Shown here piece by piece: positions 25,410 through 35,033 of a stretch of DNA of 64,000 nucleotides; the stretch's first letter is position 1, and each line of letters starts with the position of its first letter. The notes under the pieces were generated by a model that saw only the letters and a list, made by a program, of their open reading frames with translations, did not search any database and was not told the DNA's origin. Origin of the DNA: Pacificispira sp002696645 (lineage in GTDB: Bacteria > Pseudomonadota > Alphaproteobacteria > UBA8366 > Aestuariispiraceae); contig NZ_JBLZHU010000001.1 of NCBI RefSeq assembly GCF_048892425.1, forward strand, positions 496,001 through 560,000. Direction: 5' to 3'. The position numbers and the translations under genes are program-made.

Positions 25410-26486
25410 ATGGGGCGAGTTCGGCAGTTTCTGGCAGTGGCAGTCAGTTTTGGAGCGTTGAACATTTCTGCGGCCCTTGCGCAAGACAACGACCTGGCAC
25501 AGAAAATAAGAGACTCGTTTGCTCAAGGCACGTTAAAGGGGCTGCATAGCGTCCTGATTTTGCATCGGGGTGAGACCCTTGCGGAAGTTTACTTTACCGG
25601 TTTTGACCAGCGACAAGGGTTGGATATTGGCCGTGTCGATCATAGCCAAACCAGCCTGCATGATGTGCGCAGCATTACAAAAAGCGTTACCGGTTTGCTG
25701 TATGGCATCGCCCTGTCGGAAGGTCTGGTGCCGGGATTGGATGAGCCATTGATGGCGCAATTCCCGGACTATCCGGATTTGATCGCAGATCCCGCCCGAA
25801 AGGACATTCTGGTGCGCCATGCCCTGACCATGACGATGGGATTGGAATGGGATGAAACAGCGCCCTATACCAGTACGCGGAATAGTGAAATTGCAATGGC
25901 TTATGCGCCGGACCGCGAACGCTATGCCCTGGAACAGCCAGTTCTGTATTCCCCTGGTACACATTGGACATATAGCGGCGGGGCGGCTTCCCTTGTCGGT
26001 GCCTTAATCGTCAGAGGGACGGGAGTGCCGTTGGATGTTTACGCAAAACAGAAGCTGTTTGATCCTTTAGGCATTACCGATTTTGAGTGGCAGAAACTGT
26101 CGAACGGAAAAACGGGGGCCTCGTCCGGGCTGCGTCTGACGACCCATGATCTGGCAAAGATCGGGCGCCTGATGATTGATAAGGGGATCTGGCAGGGAAA
26201 CCAGATCGTTCAGGCGGAATGGATTGAGCAATCGCTGACCCCCAGCATCGAGACGTCGTTGAATTTGCGATACGGTTTCCTGTGGTGGTTGGCTGACGAT
26301 GGCACGCCACCGGATTGGTTCGCTGGCTTTGGCAATGGCGGGCAGCGCCTGACGGTCAATCCTGACAGGGATATGGTGGTTGTCATTTATGCTGGGAACT
26401 ATAACAAACCGGATGCCTGGAAAGTCCCGACAAAAGTCATTCTGGATTTCGCAGTGCCAACGATAGAAGCGCGTCAGGCAAATTAG
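25410..26486 (+). CDS. Exported serine hydrolase (beta-lactamase class C / esterase family)
   Basis: A 358-residue penicillin-binding-protein-like hydrolase with a signal peptide cleaved near ALAQ (residue 25). The active-site SxxK is SITK (S88, K91), the YxN-equivalent is YSG (Y188), and the third element lies in FGNGGQ near the C-terminus. The domain layout fits COG1680 esterases and D-amino-acid peptidases more than true beta-lactamases. It acts in the periplasm. It is convergent with MaoC across 26 bp that include a CATCATG/CATGATG hairpin (26489-26510). Confidence 0.88.
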   Translation: MGRVRQFLAVAVSFGALNISAALAQDNDLAQKIRDSFAQGTLKGLHSVLILHRGETLAEVYFTGFDQRQGLDIGRVDHSQTSLHDVRSITKSVTGLLYGIALSEGLVPGLDEPLMAQFPDYPDLIADPARKDILVRHALTMTMGLEWDETAPYTSTRNSEIAMAYAPDRERYALEQPVLYSPGTHWTYSGGAASLVGALIVRGTGVPLDVYAKQKLFDPLGITDFEWQKLSNGKTGASSGLRLTTHDLAKIGRLMIDKGIWQGNQIVQAEWIEQSLTPSIETSLNLRYGFLWWLADDGTPPDWFAGFGNGGQRLTVNPDRDMVVVIYAGNYNKPDAWKVPTKVILDFAVPTIEARQAN

Positions 26487-26488
26487 GT

Positions 26489-26510
26489 CATCATGCGCCT
26501 GCACATGATG
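26489..26510. terminator. Candidate bidirectional hairpin between convergent genes
   Basis: The perfect 7-bp stem CATCATG (26489-26495) with CATGATG (26504-26510) has an 8-base loop and sits exactly between the stops of the serine hydrolase and MaoC genes. There is only a short TCTT after it, so termination is plausible but not strong. Confidence 0.35.
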
Positions 26511-26512
26511 TC

Positions 26513-26986
26513 TTAGGCTTTTGCGGCCTTAGCCTCTTCCTCGACGCGGCTGCGCACCATCATCTTGGCTTGTCCGTCGCAAACCAGCTTCTCCCCGACG
26601 GAGGCGGTGGTCTTGCACACGATCCGCTTTTTTTCCGGGATGATTTCCAGGATTACCGCCTTTGCCGTCACGGTATCGCCAGCGCGCACAGGGGCCAGGA
26701 ATTTCAGGTCCTGGCTCAGATAGATACAGCCCGGCCCTGGCATTTTCATACCCAGAACGGTGGAGATCAGGCTGGCAGTTAGCATCCCATGGGCGATGCG
26801 GCCCTTGAACATTGTGTCGGCGGCGAATTCCTCATTCACATGGACGGGGTTCATATCACCCGTCACCCCGGAAAACAGCACAATGTCCGCTTCTGTGATC
26901 GTCTTGGCAAAGATCGCCGTCATGCCAACGTAAAGGTCTTCGATAAAGAAACCATTCAGATCGGTGTGCAAACGCGGGCTGTCCAT
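26513..26986 (-). CDS. MaoC-like (R)-specific enoyl-CoA hydratase
   Basis: A 157-residue single hot-dog protein. The hydratase 2 motif is complete: FSGVTGDMNPVHVNEEFA, with the catalytic Asp and His, followed by IAHGMLTASLIS. Members hydrate trans-2-enoyl-CoA to the (R)-3-hydroxy form, often linking beta-oxidation with polyhydroxyalkanoate synthesis. The ATG at 26986 has GAGGAGC at good spacing; the 11 residues upstream are not needed. No PHA synthase is in the window, so the pathway is open. Confidence 0.9.
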   Translation of the reverse strand: MDSPRLHTDLNGFFIEDLYVGMTAIFAKTITEADIVLFSGVTGDMNPVHVNEEFAADTMFKGRIAHGMLTASLISTVLGMKMPGPGCIYLSQDLKFLAPVRAGDTVTAKAVILEIIPEKKRIVCKTTASVGEKLVCDGQAKMMVRSRVEEEAKAAKA

Positions 26987-27084
26987 GGAAAGCTCCTCAA
27001 AATAGGGTCTGGGCGTCACTGAAAGTCTTCACAAAGCGGCTTTATTGCATCGCAAACCTAAACGTTGTTGTGCAACGCGGCAAG

Positions 27085-28509
27085 TCAGGAAGACGTGACA
27101 GCAAGGACTCCCTTTGGATCAATGGGAACAGCGGTTGCTAGACCGGTTGCTGATTCGAAATGCCGTGCATGGGCCAGCAAGCGTCCCTCACTGAAGGGGG
27201 CACCAACCAGTTGCACGCCAACGGGCAGGCCGTCTTCTGTAAATCCCGCAGGAACGGAGATCGCAGGCAAGCCAGTCAGGGTGATGGCAGAGACCATGGC
27301 CAGCCAATGGATATAGTTATCGAATGTCTGGCCATTCACCTGATCGACCCATAACTGCTCTGCCGGGTAGGGGGGCACGATGGCTGTCGGGCACAGGAAG
27401 GCGTCGAAATCCTGTTGGGTGAACAGACGCACCGCATCGGCATGAATGGCCCCACGCCAGCGCTGTGCCTGGGCAATGTCTTCGGCGGTCAGGCTGCGCC
27501 CGTATTCATAATTCCAGATCACATCGTCTTTCAATAGATTGCGGTGCTTTTCGTAATTTTCACGCTGTCCGTTCACGAATCCCAGGCCGCGCAATATCTT
27601 GAACGCCTCAATCGCATTGCTGAAATCCGGGCAGGTTTCGACCAGTTCTACACCCATATCTTCCAATTGTTTCAGCGCGTTGTTGAAGACTTGTTCCACG
27701 GCTGGATCGACGGGAATGATCCCGCCCAGATCCAGACTGTAGGCGATCCGGCGGGGCGGGGCGCCTGTGCGACAGGTTTGGCGAAAGCTGGTATGAGGCA
27801 GCGGCTGACTGATCGGATCGCGGGGGTCCTGACCCGCCATGGCGTCCAGCATCAGCGCGGTGTCTTCCACGGTGCGCCCCATGGGTCCCTCAACGCTCAT
27901 GGTGCCAAACGGGTCACCCGGATTAAGGCGGGGCACGCGGCCCGGACTGGGACGCAGCCCAACGATGCCACAAAAGCTGGCAGGCGTGCGCAGGCTGCCC
28001 CCCAGGTCGGACCCGCTGGCCAGCCAGCATTGCCCTGTCGCCAGGGCAACAGCAGATCCGCCCGATGACCCGGCGCAGCTCTTAGAGATATCCCAGGGGT
28101 TTCGCGTGATGCCAAAGACGGCATTGAAAGTGTTTGCCCCAGCACCGAATTCCGGCGTGTTTGTTTTCCCAATCAGGACGGCGCCATGCCGTTCCAAATT
28201 AACGACGGGAATGTCTGAGAAATTGGGGATGTAATCCTTGAAGATGGGGGAGCCATAGGTACAGCGAACGCCTTCCACCTCACTGAGGTCCTTGATCCCA
28301 ACGGGCAGACCCGCCAGCAAAGTATTGCGGGATGCGGTCTTCGCCTGCTGTTCCGCCCGCTCTCTGCACAGGATGGGCGTCGCATTCACGGCACCATCCA
28401 CCGCCTCTATCCGGTCATAGGCTGCGTCCACCATTTCCTGTGGCGTGACGTCTCCCGCCTTCAGCATGTCAACGGCGGCGCAGGCGGTCAGATGGATCAG
28501 GTCGGTCAT
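27085..28509 (-). CDS. Amidase signature family amidohydrolase
   Basis: A 474-residue amidase. The Ser-cisSer-Lys triad is visible: K73 in VGIKDLSEV, S148 in the AGSSGGSA glycine-serine stretch and S172 in SDLGGSLRTPA. The C-terminus LTGLPAISVPAGFTEDGLPVGVQLVG is typical. The ATG at 28509 (MTDLIHLTA) is chosen because the 37 codons upstream look non-coding and overlap the divergent CobW promoter. It resembles GatA but has no gatB or gatC beside it, so it is more likely a stand-alone amidase for aryl or aliphatic amides. Confidence 0.9.
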   Translation of the reverse strand: MTDLIHLTACAAVDMLKAGDVTPQEMVDAAYDRIEAVDGAVNATPILCRERAEQQAKTASRNTLLAGLPVGIKDLSEVEGVRCTYGSPIFKDYIPNFSDIPVVNLERHGAVLIGKTNTPEFGAGANTFNAVFGITRNPWDISKSCAGSSGGSAVALATGQCWLASGSDLGGSLRTPASFCGIVGLRPSPGRVPRLNPGDPFGTMSVEGPMGRTVEDTALMLDAMAGQDPRDPISQPLPHTSFRQTCRTGAPPRRIAYSLDLGGIIPVDPAVEQVFNNALKQLEDMGVELVETCPDFSNAIEAFKILRGLGFVNGQRENYEKHRNLLKDDVIWNYEYGRSLTAEDIAQAQRWRGAIHADAVRLFTQQDFDAFLCPTAIVPPYPAEQLWVDQVNGQTFDNYIHWLAMVSAITLTGLPAISVPAGFTEDGLPVGVQLVGAPFSEGRLLAHARHFESATGLATAVPIDPKGVLAVTSS

Positions 28510-28595
28510 GATATGGGCTTTCGATTGAAATTGTGATGCGGAGACCCTACACGGTAACTCCAGCGTAAATCCAGCCCGCTTCCTTGGAGAGTGTG

Positions 28596-29678
28596 ATGCA
28601 GAATGATACGGCCAATTCACCAGATTCTTCTGCCGGGCCAGAACGCCTGCCGGTCAGTGTGCTGACAGGGTTTCTGGGGTCGGGTAAGACCACGGTTCTA
28701 AACGCCCTGTTGAAGCATCCGGACATGGGCCAGACGGCTGTGATCATTAATGAATTCGGGGAGGTCGGGATCGACAACCTGCTGGTTGAAACTGCCAGCG
28801 AAGACATGGTGGTGATGGAGTCCGGCTGTCTGTGCTGTACCATTCGGGGGGATCTGATTGAGACATTGCGGGGCCTGATCAAGCGGCGCTGGAACAACGA
28901 AATTCCTGCCTTTAATCGGGTCGTGATTGAAACCACGGGTCTGGCTGATCCAGCACCCATCCTGCATACGCTGATGACTGATCCGGTCATTTCAACCCGG
29001 TATCGGCTGGATGGGGTCATTACCACGGTGGACGCCGTGAATGGGTCTGCGACCCTGGATGCGCAGCCGGAAGCCGTGAAACAGGCCGCCGTCGCCGATC
29101 GTATCCTGCTGACCAAGACGGATTTGATGGAACAGGAATCCGATCTGATGGAAAGGCTGCGGGTTATCAATCCGGCGGCCCCCGTCTTGTCGGTGATCCA
29201 GGGGGATATTGCGCCCGATGCGCTGTTTGGCACGGGCCTTTATGATCCGGGTACCAAGACACCCGATGTCGCCCAATGGCTGGCGGAAGAAGCCTATGAC
29301 CAGGCATCGCAGCACGGCCATCCCCACGATCACACTCATGGCCATCATCATGATCATGACAGGAACCGTCATGACGACCGTATCCGATCCTTCGTCATCC
29401 GATATGATGCCCCCATTGCCTGGGATGCCTTCGTTAACTGGATTGAGGCGCTGATTGCCACCCATGGCGCAAACCTGTTGCGCATGAAGGGGATTTTATA
29501 TGTGGCGGAGGTCGATGGGCCCGTTGCGGTCCATGGCGTTCAGCATGTTTTTCATCCACCGGCCCTGCTGGCGGGCTGGGCAGAGGGAGAGACGCCATCA
29601 TCGCGTCTGGTGATCATCGCACGGGATTTGAATAAAGATCCGGTTGAGAAAATGTTTCACGCTTTCATGGCGCAATAA
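28596..29678 (+). CDS. CobW/COG0523-family G3E GTPase (metallochaperone-like)
   Basis: A 360-residue P-loop GTPase. Walker A is GFLGSGKTTVLN, the metal-binding CxCC motif is SGCLCCTIRGD, GTP specificity comes from LTKTD, and the C-terminal CobW_C domain follows. Between the domains (about residues 240-260) lies a His-rich stretch, HGHPHDHTHGHHHDHD, able to bind zinc, cobalt or nickel. Such proteins deliver metal to client enzymes or serve in cobalt insertion for B12. No zinc-uptake or B12 gene is adjacent, so the metal is unresolved. The ATG at 28596 follows GGAGA; an upstream TTG is rejected. Confidence 0.92.
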   Translation: MQNDTANSPDSSAGPERLPVSVLTGFLGSGKTTVLNALLKHPDMGQTAVIINEFGEVGIDNLLVETASEDMVVMESGCLCCTIRGDLIETLRGLIKRRWNNEIPAFNRVVIETTGLADPAPILHTLMTDPVISTRYRLDGVITTVDAVNGSATLDAQPEAVKQAAVADRILLTKTDLMEQESDLMERLRVINPAAPVLSVIQGDIAPDALFGTGLYDPGTKTPDVAQWLAEEAYDQASQHGHPHDHTHGHHHDHDRNRHDDRIRSFVIRYDAPIAWDAFVNWIEALIATHGANLLRMKGILYVAEVDGPVAVHGVQHVFHPPALLAGWAEGETPSSRLVIIARDLNKDPVEKMFHAFMAQ

Positions 29679-29692
29679 CCGGTCAACCTTGT

Positions 29693-30541
29693 TCAATGTG
29701 CCTGCAGGACGCGCTTCTGATCCTGCGCCAGCCCGGCCAGAACCTGTTCCAGTTGCGACAGGCTGGCGGCGTCATAGCGCTCTTCCAGATGTTGTCGCCC
29801 CTTTTTGTCGAACAGGGTTTCGGCCAGTTCCCTATACAGGGCGGCCATCAGCTTGTGGAATTCCAGATCGCCGAAACTCCAGGCCCGCTCCTCGTTACTC
29901 TTGCCCGGCGGCATTACCCGATCAAAATAACTGACCATCCAGGTTCGGCGTTTGCTGATATCCATAAAATAGCGCGTGATATAGATCAGGATGTCATTGA
30001 CCAATATCTTGGCCATCGGGCGTTCGTGCAGGCTGTCCCAATCCAGCGATTGGCCTTCTTGTGCGCGCAGGGTTTCAACCATAGTACGGGCGCGTTCTTC
30101 ATATTCTTCAAACAGTTCAGGGCCGACCATTTGATGCAGGGCCTGAATAAAGGCGGGGATCATGCGTCGCGATAGTGTTCGGCCTGGCACAGGCGCTTCG
30201 CCGCGTTCGGGTAGCAAATGCACGAAGCGCGCAACAATCAACCGTTCCAGCGGGAACTTTCGCATTTGGGCATAGAACGCGTCTTCAAAGTGATGCTGCA
30301 GACCGATCCAGGTCGAATCGCACAGCCCGCGTAAGATACTGTCATTGTCGTATGTGTAGGAATTCAGGACGGCATTGATGTCACGGGACGCCAGTTTACC
30401 GTCCCCCTTGGTCGCCTGTGCAGCCAAGCGATCGGCCAGCAACTGACTGATGGTCTGGGCAAATTCTCCCAGTTTCTCAGCCCCCGCACTGTGGGATGCG
30501 CTGTGTGGGGCGGTCCCTTTTGTCTGGTCGTCCTTGGCCAT
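29693..30541 (-). CDS. Unknown conserved-looking soluble protein
   Basis: A 282-residue protein that I do not recognise. The first 25 residues are low-complexity (Ser, His, Ala). The rest is helical and charged, with the motif-like stretches LCDSTWIGLQHHFEDAFYAQMRKFPLERLIVARFVHLLP and MDISKRRTWMVSYFDRVMPPGKSNEERAWSFGDLEFHKLM, which look constrained. There is no signal peptide or membrane span. It diverges from nadE and converges with the CobW gene, 14 bp apart. Codon use is like the neighbours. Confidence 0.75.
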   Translation of the reverse strand: MAKDDQTKGTAPHSASHSAGAEKLGEFAQTISQLLADRLAAQATKGDGKLASRDINAVLNSYTYDNDSILRGLCDSTWIGLQHHFEDAFYAQMRKFPLERLIVARFVHLLPERGEAPVPGRTLSRRMIPAFIQALHQMVGPELFEEYEERARTMVETLRAQEGQSLDWDSLHERPMAKILVNDILIYITRYFMDISKRRTWMVSYFDRVMPPGKSNEERAWSFGDLEFHKLMAALYRELAETLFDKKGRQHLEERYDAASLSQLEQVLAGLAQDQKRVLQAH

Positions 30542-30665
30542 GTCAGATCCTTTGTTGCGTCACGGTATAGGTATCGCCTTGCTGGGGGTTGATTTCAAGC
30601 GGTGCGAGCAAGATAGTCACCTTGAATGTGGGTGAAACAGCCCCCCAATATAAGGAAAGAATTCA

Positions 30666-32348
30666 ATGACGGATCGTTTTGTTGTCGCCCTGGCGCAATT
30701 GAACCCGACGGTCGGGGATATTGCGGGCAATGCGCAAATGGTGCGCGACGCCCGGGCCCAGGCGGCGCAGGCCGGTGCGGATCTATTATTGCTGCCGGAA
30801 TTATTCCTGTCGGGTTATCAGCCGGAAGACCTGGTATTGAAGCCATTCTTTCTGGACAAGCTGGAAGAAGCCACCGCTGCCTTGGCTGCTGAAACGGCAG
30901 GCGGTGGCCCGGATGTCCTGTTGACGACTCCCTGGCGGGGGGAAGCGCCTGGTAAACTGGCGTATAACGCGGTCCTATTGTTATCTGGCGGTCGCATCGT
31001 GACAGAACGCTATAAATATGACCTGCCAAATTATGGCGTTTTCGATGAAAAGCGTGTGTTTCAGTCCGGCTCTTTGCCGGGGCCGATGAATATTAGAGGC
31101 GTGCGCATTGGCGTGCCGATCTGTGAGGATATCTGGACACCCGATGTTATTGAATGTCTGGAGGAATCCGGTGCAGAAATACTGCTGGTCCCCAATGGCA
31201 GCCCCTATGATGACGCCAAGGAAGATGTACGTCTGCAATTGGTGATGGAACGGGTCACGGAAAGTGGCTTGCCGCTGGCCTATCTGAATCAGGTCGGGGG
31301 ACAGGACGAACTGGTCTATGACGGGGCGTCCTTTGTCGTGAATGCAGATTTCAGCCTGGCAATTCAGATGCCAGCTTACGAAAGTTGCATGTCGATTGCG
31401 ACCTTCGAACGGTCGGATACTGGCTGGAAATGTTTGCCAGGGGATCAAACCGCCCCGCCGGAACGGTTGGAATCGATCTATCGCGCCATGGTTCTGGGGC
31501 TGCGCGATTATGTTCAGAAGAATGGTTTTCCTGGCGTTGTCCTGGGCATGTCCGGTGGAATCGACAGTGCCTTGTCTGCCGCGGTTGCCGTTGATGCGCT
31601 GGGTCCCGATGCGGTTCATTGTGTGATGATGCCATCCCCCTATACCAGTCAGGACAGTCTGGATGATGCGGCGGCGGCCTGTGCCCTGCTGGGAACCCGT
31701 CTGGATCAGGTCAATATCGGGCCTGCGATGGATGCCTTTCAGCAGATGCTGACCCCGCTTTTCGGAAACACGGAAAGTGGCGTGACAGAGGAGAATATCC
31801 AATCCCGATCCCGGGGTGTGACCCTGATGGCGATATCCAACAAGCTGGGCGCAATGGTGCTGACAACCGGCAACAAGTCAGAAATGTCGACAGGATACGC
31901 AACGCTGTATGGGGATATGTGCGGTGGCTTTTCGGTGCTGAAGGATATCTATAAAACCGATGTATTCGCCCTGTGCGAATGGCGTAACAAGGGGCTGTCC
32001 AGCGGGAATGATACGCTTCTAAAAGGCCCAAGGGGCCCAGTCATGCCCCAGCGGATCATTACCAAACCCCCCTCGGCGGAACTGAAACCCGATCAACAGG
32101 ATGCGGACACGCTGCCCCCCTATGATCAGTTGGACGATATCCTGCATTGCCTGATAGAGAAGGAAATGTCAGTGCCGGAAATAGCCCAACGGGGGCATGC
32201 ACCGGAATTGGTGCAACGGGTCTGGCGCATGCTGGACCTGGCAGAATATAAGCGTCGCCAGGCGCCACCGGGGGTTAAGATCACGGCGCGGTCTTTTGGG
32301 CGAGAGCGCCGTTATCCCATCACCAATTCGTTCCGGAAAATTCTGTGA
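30666..32348 (+). CDS. nadE: Glutamine-dependent NAD+ synthetase
   Basis: A 560-residue two-domain enzyme that amidates nicotinate adenine dinucleotide to NAD+. The N-terminal glutaminase of the nitrilase family has its Glu (LPELFLSGYQPEDL), Lys (ERYKYDLPNYG) and Cys (GVPICEDIW). The C-terminal ATP-pyrophosphatase has the P-loop LGMSGGIDSALSAAV. Length is that of bacterial glutamine-using NadE. AAGGAAAG precedes the ATG. Its TGA overlaps the GTG start of the next phosphatase gene. Confidence 0.97.
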   Translation: MTDRFVVALAQLNPTVGDIAGNAQMVRDARAQAAQAGADLLLLPELFLSGYQPEDLVLKPFFLDKLEEATAALAAETAGGGPDVLLTTPWRGEAPGKLAYNAVLLLSGGRIVTERYKYDLPNYGVFDEKRVFQSGSLPGPMNIRGVRIGVPICEDIWTPDVIECLEESGAEILLVPNGSPYDDAKEDVRLQLVMERVTESGLPLAYLNQVGGQDELVYDGASFVVNADFSLAIQMPAYESCMSIATFERSDTGWKCLPGDQTAPPERLESIYRAMVLGLRDYVQKNGFPGVVLGMSGGIDSALSAAVAVDALGPDAVHCVMMPSPYTSQDSLDDAAAACALLGTRLDQVNIGPAMDAFQQMLTPLFGNTESGVTEENIQSRSRGVTLMAISNKLGAMVLTTGNKSEMSTGYATLYGDMCGGFSVLKDIYKTDVFALCEWRNKGLSSGNDTLLKGPRGPVMPQRIITKPPSAELKPDQQDADTLPPYDQLDDILHCLIEKEMSVPEIAQRGHAPELVQRVWRMLDLAEYKRRQAPPGVKITARSFGRERRYPITNSFRKIL

Positions 32349-32986
32349 TCATCTTTGATTGCGATGGCGTTCTGGTTGATACGGAGCGCCTGTCCAACCG
32401 GATCCTGGCGGAACAGATCACCAGTGCTGGGTATCCGATGACGACAGAAGACTCGATCCGTCGGTATAAAGGGGGGCGCATCCGGTCCCTGCCGCCTTTG
32501 ATTGAGGCTGAATTCAATCTGAAACTACCCGATGACTGGTTGGATCAGTTTTTTACCCGGCAATTTGCGGCCCTGGAAGAGGAGGCTGAGGCCATCCCCG
32601 GTGTTTCAGATGTTGTGGACCAACTGATCGCGCGGGGACTTCAATACTGTGTCGCCAGCCAGGCCTCGGTCGCAAAAATGCGCATCAGTATGGGCCGCAG
32701 CGGCCTTTGGGATCGGTTTGAGGGGCGCATTTTTTCCGCTGATATGGTCGAAAGACCAAAGCCCTTTCCAGATTTGTTCCTGCATGCGGCAGCAACAATG
32801 GGGTGGCCGGTCGAAAAGGTCACTGTGATCGAAGATTCAACAACCGGCGTTCGGGCCGCAGTCGCAGCCGGGATGCGGGTGATCGGGTTTTGCCGCGATA
32901 CGGATCCCGATGAATTGCGCGCCGCCGGGGCATCAGATCTGGCCCAGGACATGGCAGGCGTGGCCGATCATTTAGGCCTGCAGTAG
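32345..32986 (+). CDS. HAD-IA phosphatase (phosphoglycolate/sugar phosphatase-like)
   Basis: A 213-residue HAD hydrolase with all four motifs: FDCDGVLVDTE near the N-terminus, the Ser/Thr position in VASQAS, the Lys in VERPKPFPDLF and the acidic pair in VIEDSTTGVRAAVAAGM. It starts with GTG overlapping the nadE stop (GTGA), so it is translationally coupled to NAD synthesis. Its 3' end overlaps the convergent aat gene by 15 bp. The substrate is unknown; the sequence resembles YieH/GPH-like sugar-phosphate phosphatases. Confidence 0.9.
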   Translation: MIIFDCDGVLVDTERLSNRILAEQITSAGYPMTTEDSIRRYKGGRIRSLPPLIEAEFNLKLPDDWLDQFFTRQFAALEEEAEAIPGVSDVVDQLIARGLQYCVASQASVAKMRISMGRSGLWDRFEGRIFSADMVERPKPFPDLFLHAAATMGWPVEKVTVIEDSTTGVRAAVAAGMRVIGFCRDTDPDELRAAGASDLAQDMAGVADHLGLQ

Positions 32987-33616
32987 ATACCTAGAAATTT
33001 CACCCTCTTCGTAATGCGCGAAGAACCCGGCGTCGTAATTTAAGGCTTCGGATAGTAGGGTGCGATAATCGCTTCGGGGGACTTCTTTCGCCCCAAACCG
33101 TTCCAGATGCTTTGTCACAAACTGTGTGTCCAACAGGCGGAACCCGGCAAAGGTCAGGCGGGCGACCAGATGGCATAGGGCAATTTTGCTGGCATCGCGT
33201 TCGCGGGAAAACATGCTTTCGCCAAAATAGGCGCTGCCCAGGGTGACACCGTACAATCCACCAATCAATCGATCGCCATCCCAGACCTCAACGGAATGGG
33301 CATGATCCATGCGATGCAGCGCGGTATACAGGGTTAAAATCTTGTCATTGATCCAGGTGCGCGGGCGACGGTCCGACGCTTCTGCACAACCATCCATGAC
33401 TCCTTCGAAATCTCGATCAAAGGTTACGCGATATCGATTTGAACGCAGGGTCTTTGCAAGGCGCTTGGGGACGTGAAATCCATCCAGAGGGATGACACCC
33501 CGGATGCGGGGATCAATCCAGAAAAGGTCTGGATCATCCCTGTCTTCGGCCATGGGAAACACCCCAATGGCATAGGCGCGCAACAGCATATCAGGCGTTA
33601 GGTCAAGCGGTTCCAT
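32972..33616 (-). CDS. aat: Leucyl/phenylalanyl-tRNA--protein transferase
   Basis: A 214-residue enzyme that adds Leu or Phe from aminoacyl-tRNA to proteins beginning with Lys or Arg, making N-degrons that ClpS passes to ClpAP. Family stretches are AYAIGVFPMAED, FWIDPRIRGVIPL, HSVEVWDGDRLIGGLYGV and FGESMFSRERDASK. clpS and clpA are both in this window at 55.4-58.4 kb, so the whole Leu/N-degron branch is represented. It is the last gene of the aroQ-accB-accC-aat run, the usual alphaproteobacterial order. Confidence 0.96.
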   Translation of the reverse strand: MEPLDLTPDMLLRAYAIGVFPMAEDRDDPDLFWIDPRIRGVIPLDGFHVPKRLAKTLRSNRYRVTFDRDFEGVMDGCAEASDRRPRTWINDKILTLYTALHRMDHAHSVEVWDGDRLIGGLYGVTLGSAYFGESMFSRERDASKIALCHLVARLTFAGFRLLDTQFVTKHLERFGAKEVPRSDYRTLLSEALNYDAGFFAHYEEGEISRYLLQA

Positions 33617-33672
33617 ACTGCCCCTTTGACACGCGTTTCGCGCTTTTCAGGCCGCTGGACTGGACCAGCGTC

Positions 33673-35013
33673 TTATTTCAGGCCCATCCATTTTTCCAGC
33701 CAATGGATGTCATAGTCTCCGTCAATAAAGCGCTTCTGCGCAATAATTTTCTGATGCAAGGGAATGGTCGTGCTGATCCCGCCAATGACATATTCATCCA
33801 AGGCCCGGCGCATCCGCATCAGGCATTCATTGCGGTTGGCGCCATGCGTAATCAGCTTGGATACCAGGCTGTCATAATAGGGGGGGACGTGATATCCGGA
33901 ATACAATTGGCTGTCGACGCGAACGCCCAGGCCACCGGGGGCATGGTAGTCGGTGATTCGGCCCGGGGTTGGCATAAAGGTTTCGGGATTTTCTGCCGTG
34001 ATGCGGCATTCTATGGCATGGCCGCTGATTTTAATTTGGTCTTGCGTATAGCTTAGCGACATACCCGCAGCGACTTTGATCTGTTCACGCACCAAATCTA
34101 TGCCACAGACCATTTCAGAAATCGGATGTTCGACCTGAATGCGCGTGTTCATCTCGATGAAAAAGAATTCACCATCTTCATACAGGAATTCAATTGTGCC
34201 CGCGCCGCGGTAGCTCAGCTTTGCAATCGCGGTATTAACGATGTCGCCGATCTGTTTGCGCTGTGCGGTATTCAGCGCCGGTGAGGGGGCTTCTTCAATG
34301 ACTTTCTGGTGGCGACGCTGGATTGAGCAATCGCGCTCACCCAGGTTGATGCTGTTACCCTTGCCGTCGCCCAGAACCTGAACTTCGATATGGCGGGGGC
34401 GGCTCAAATACCGCTCCATGTATACCGTTTCATCTAGGAAAGCGGCCTTGGCCTCACTTCGGCACATGGCCCAGGTTTGTGCCACATCTTCCAGCTTATT
34501 GGCGACTTTCATGCCGCGTCCACCGCCGCCAGAGGCTGCCTTGATAATCAGCGGAAAGCCAATTTCCTGAGCCAGTCGCAGGGCATCTTCTTCGGTATCG
34601 ACCGATCCATCAGATCCTGGAACAACTGGAATGCCCAGACGCTTTGCGGCGTCCTTTGCCGCAACCTTATCGCCCATCATGCTAATATGCTCTGGTGTCG
34701 GGCCGATAAAGGTGATGCCGTGATCTTCCACCATCTGCGCGAAACGGGCGTTTTCTGACAGGAAACCGACGCCTGGATGAATTGCATCGGCCCGGGTCAG
34801 CGTTGCGGCGGTCAGGATTGCTGGAATGTTGAGATAGCTATCCTTAATAGGGGGAGGGCCGATACAGATCGCTTCATCCGCCAGTCGGACATGCATGGCA
34901 TCGGTATCAGCCGTAGAATGCACCGCCACCGTCTGAATGCCCATTTCCTTACAGGCGCGATGGATTCTAAGCGCGATTTCGCCGCGATTTGCGATGAGTA
35001 CCTTTTCAAACAT
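33673..35013 (-). CDS. accC: Acetyl-CoA carboxylase biotin carboxylase subunit
   Basis: A 446-residue ATP-grasp enzyme that carboxylates biotin on AccB in fatty acid synthesis. Markers are the start FEKVLIANRGEIALRI, the glycine-rich ATP loop KAASGGGGRGMKV, the biotin-carboxylase signature around FIEMNTRIQVEHP and the C-terminal carboxylase domain. Length is canonical. It follows accB by 20 bp, so the two subunits are made from one transcript. The carboxyltransferase genes accA and accD are not in the window. Confidence 0.97.
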   Translation of the reverse strand: MFEKVLIANRGEIALRIHRACKEMGIQTVAVHSTADTDAMHVRLADEAICIGPPPIKDSYLNIPAILTAATLTRADAIHPGVGFLSENARFAQMVEDHGITFIGPTPEHISMMGDKVAAKDAAKRLGIPVVPGSDGSVDTEEDALRLAQEIGFPLIIKAASGGGGRGMKVANKLEDVAQTWAMCRSEAKAAFLDETVYMERYLSRPRHIEVQVLGDGKGNSINLGERDCSIQRRHQKVIEEAPSPALNTAQRKQIGDIVNTAIAKLSYRGAGTIEFLYEDGEFFFIEMNTRIQVEHPISEMVCGIDLVREQIKVAAGMSLSYTQDQIKISGHAIECRITAENPETFMPTPGRITDYHAPGGLGVRVDSQLYSGYHVPPYYDSLVSKLITHGANRNECLMRMRRALDEYVIGGISTTIPLHQKIIAQKRFIDGDYDIHWLEKWMGLK

Positions 35014-35033
35014 GTGGTGTCAGCTCCGGGTCG

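Noticed and set aside
27085..28509. GatA subunit of the tRNA amidotransferase
   Set aside because: Amidase signature is shared, but no gatB or gatC is adjacent and the surrounding segments do not look GatA-specific.
30981..31802. A 273-residue open frame antisense to nadE
   Set aside because: Overlaps the conserved NAD synthetase domains on the other strand; its composition is that of a shadow.
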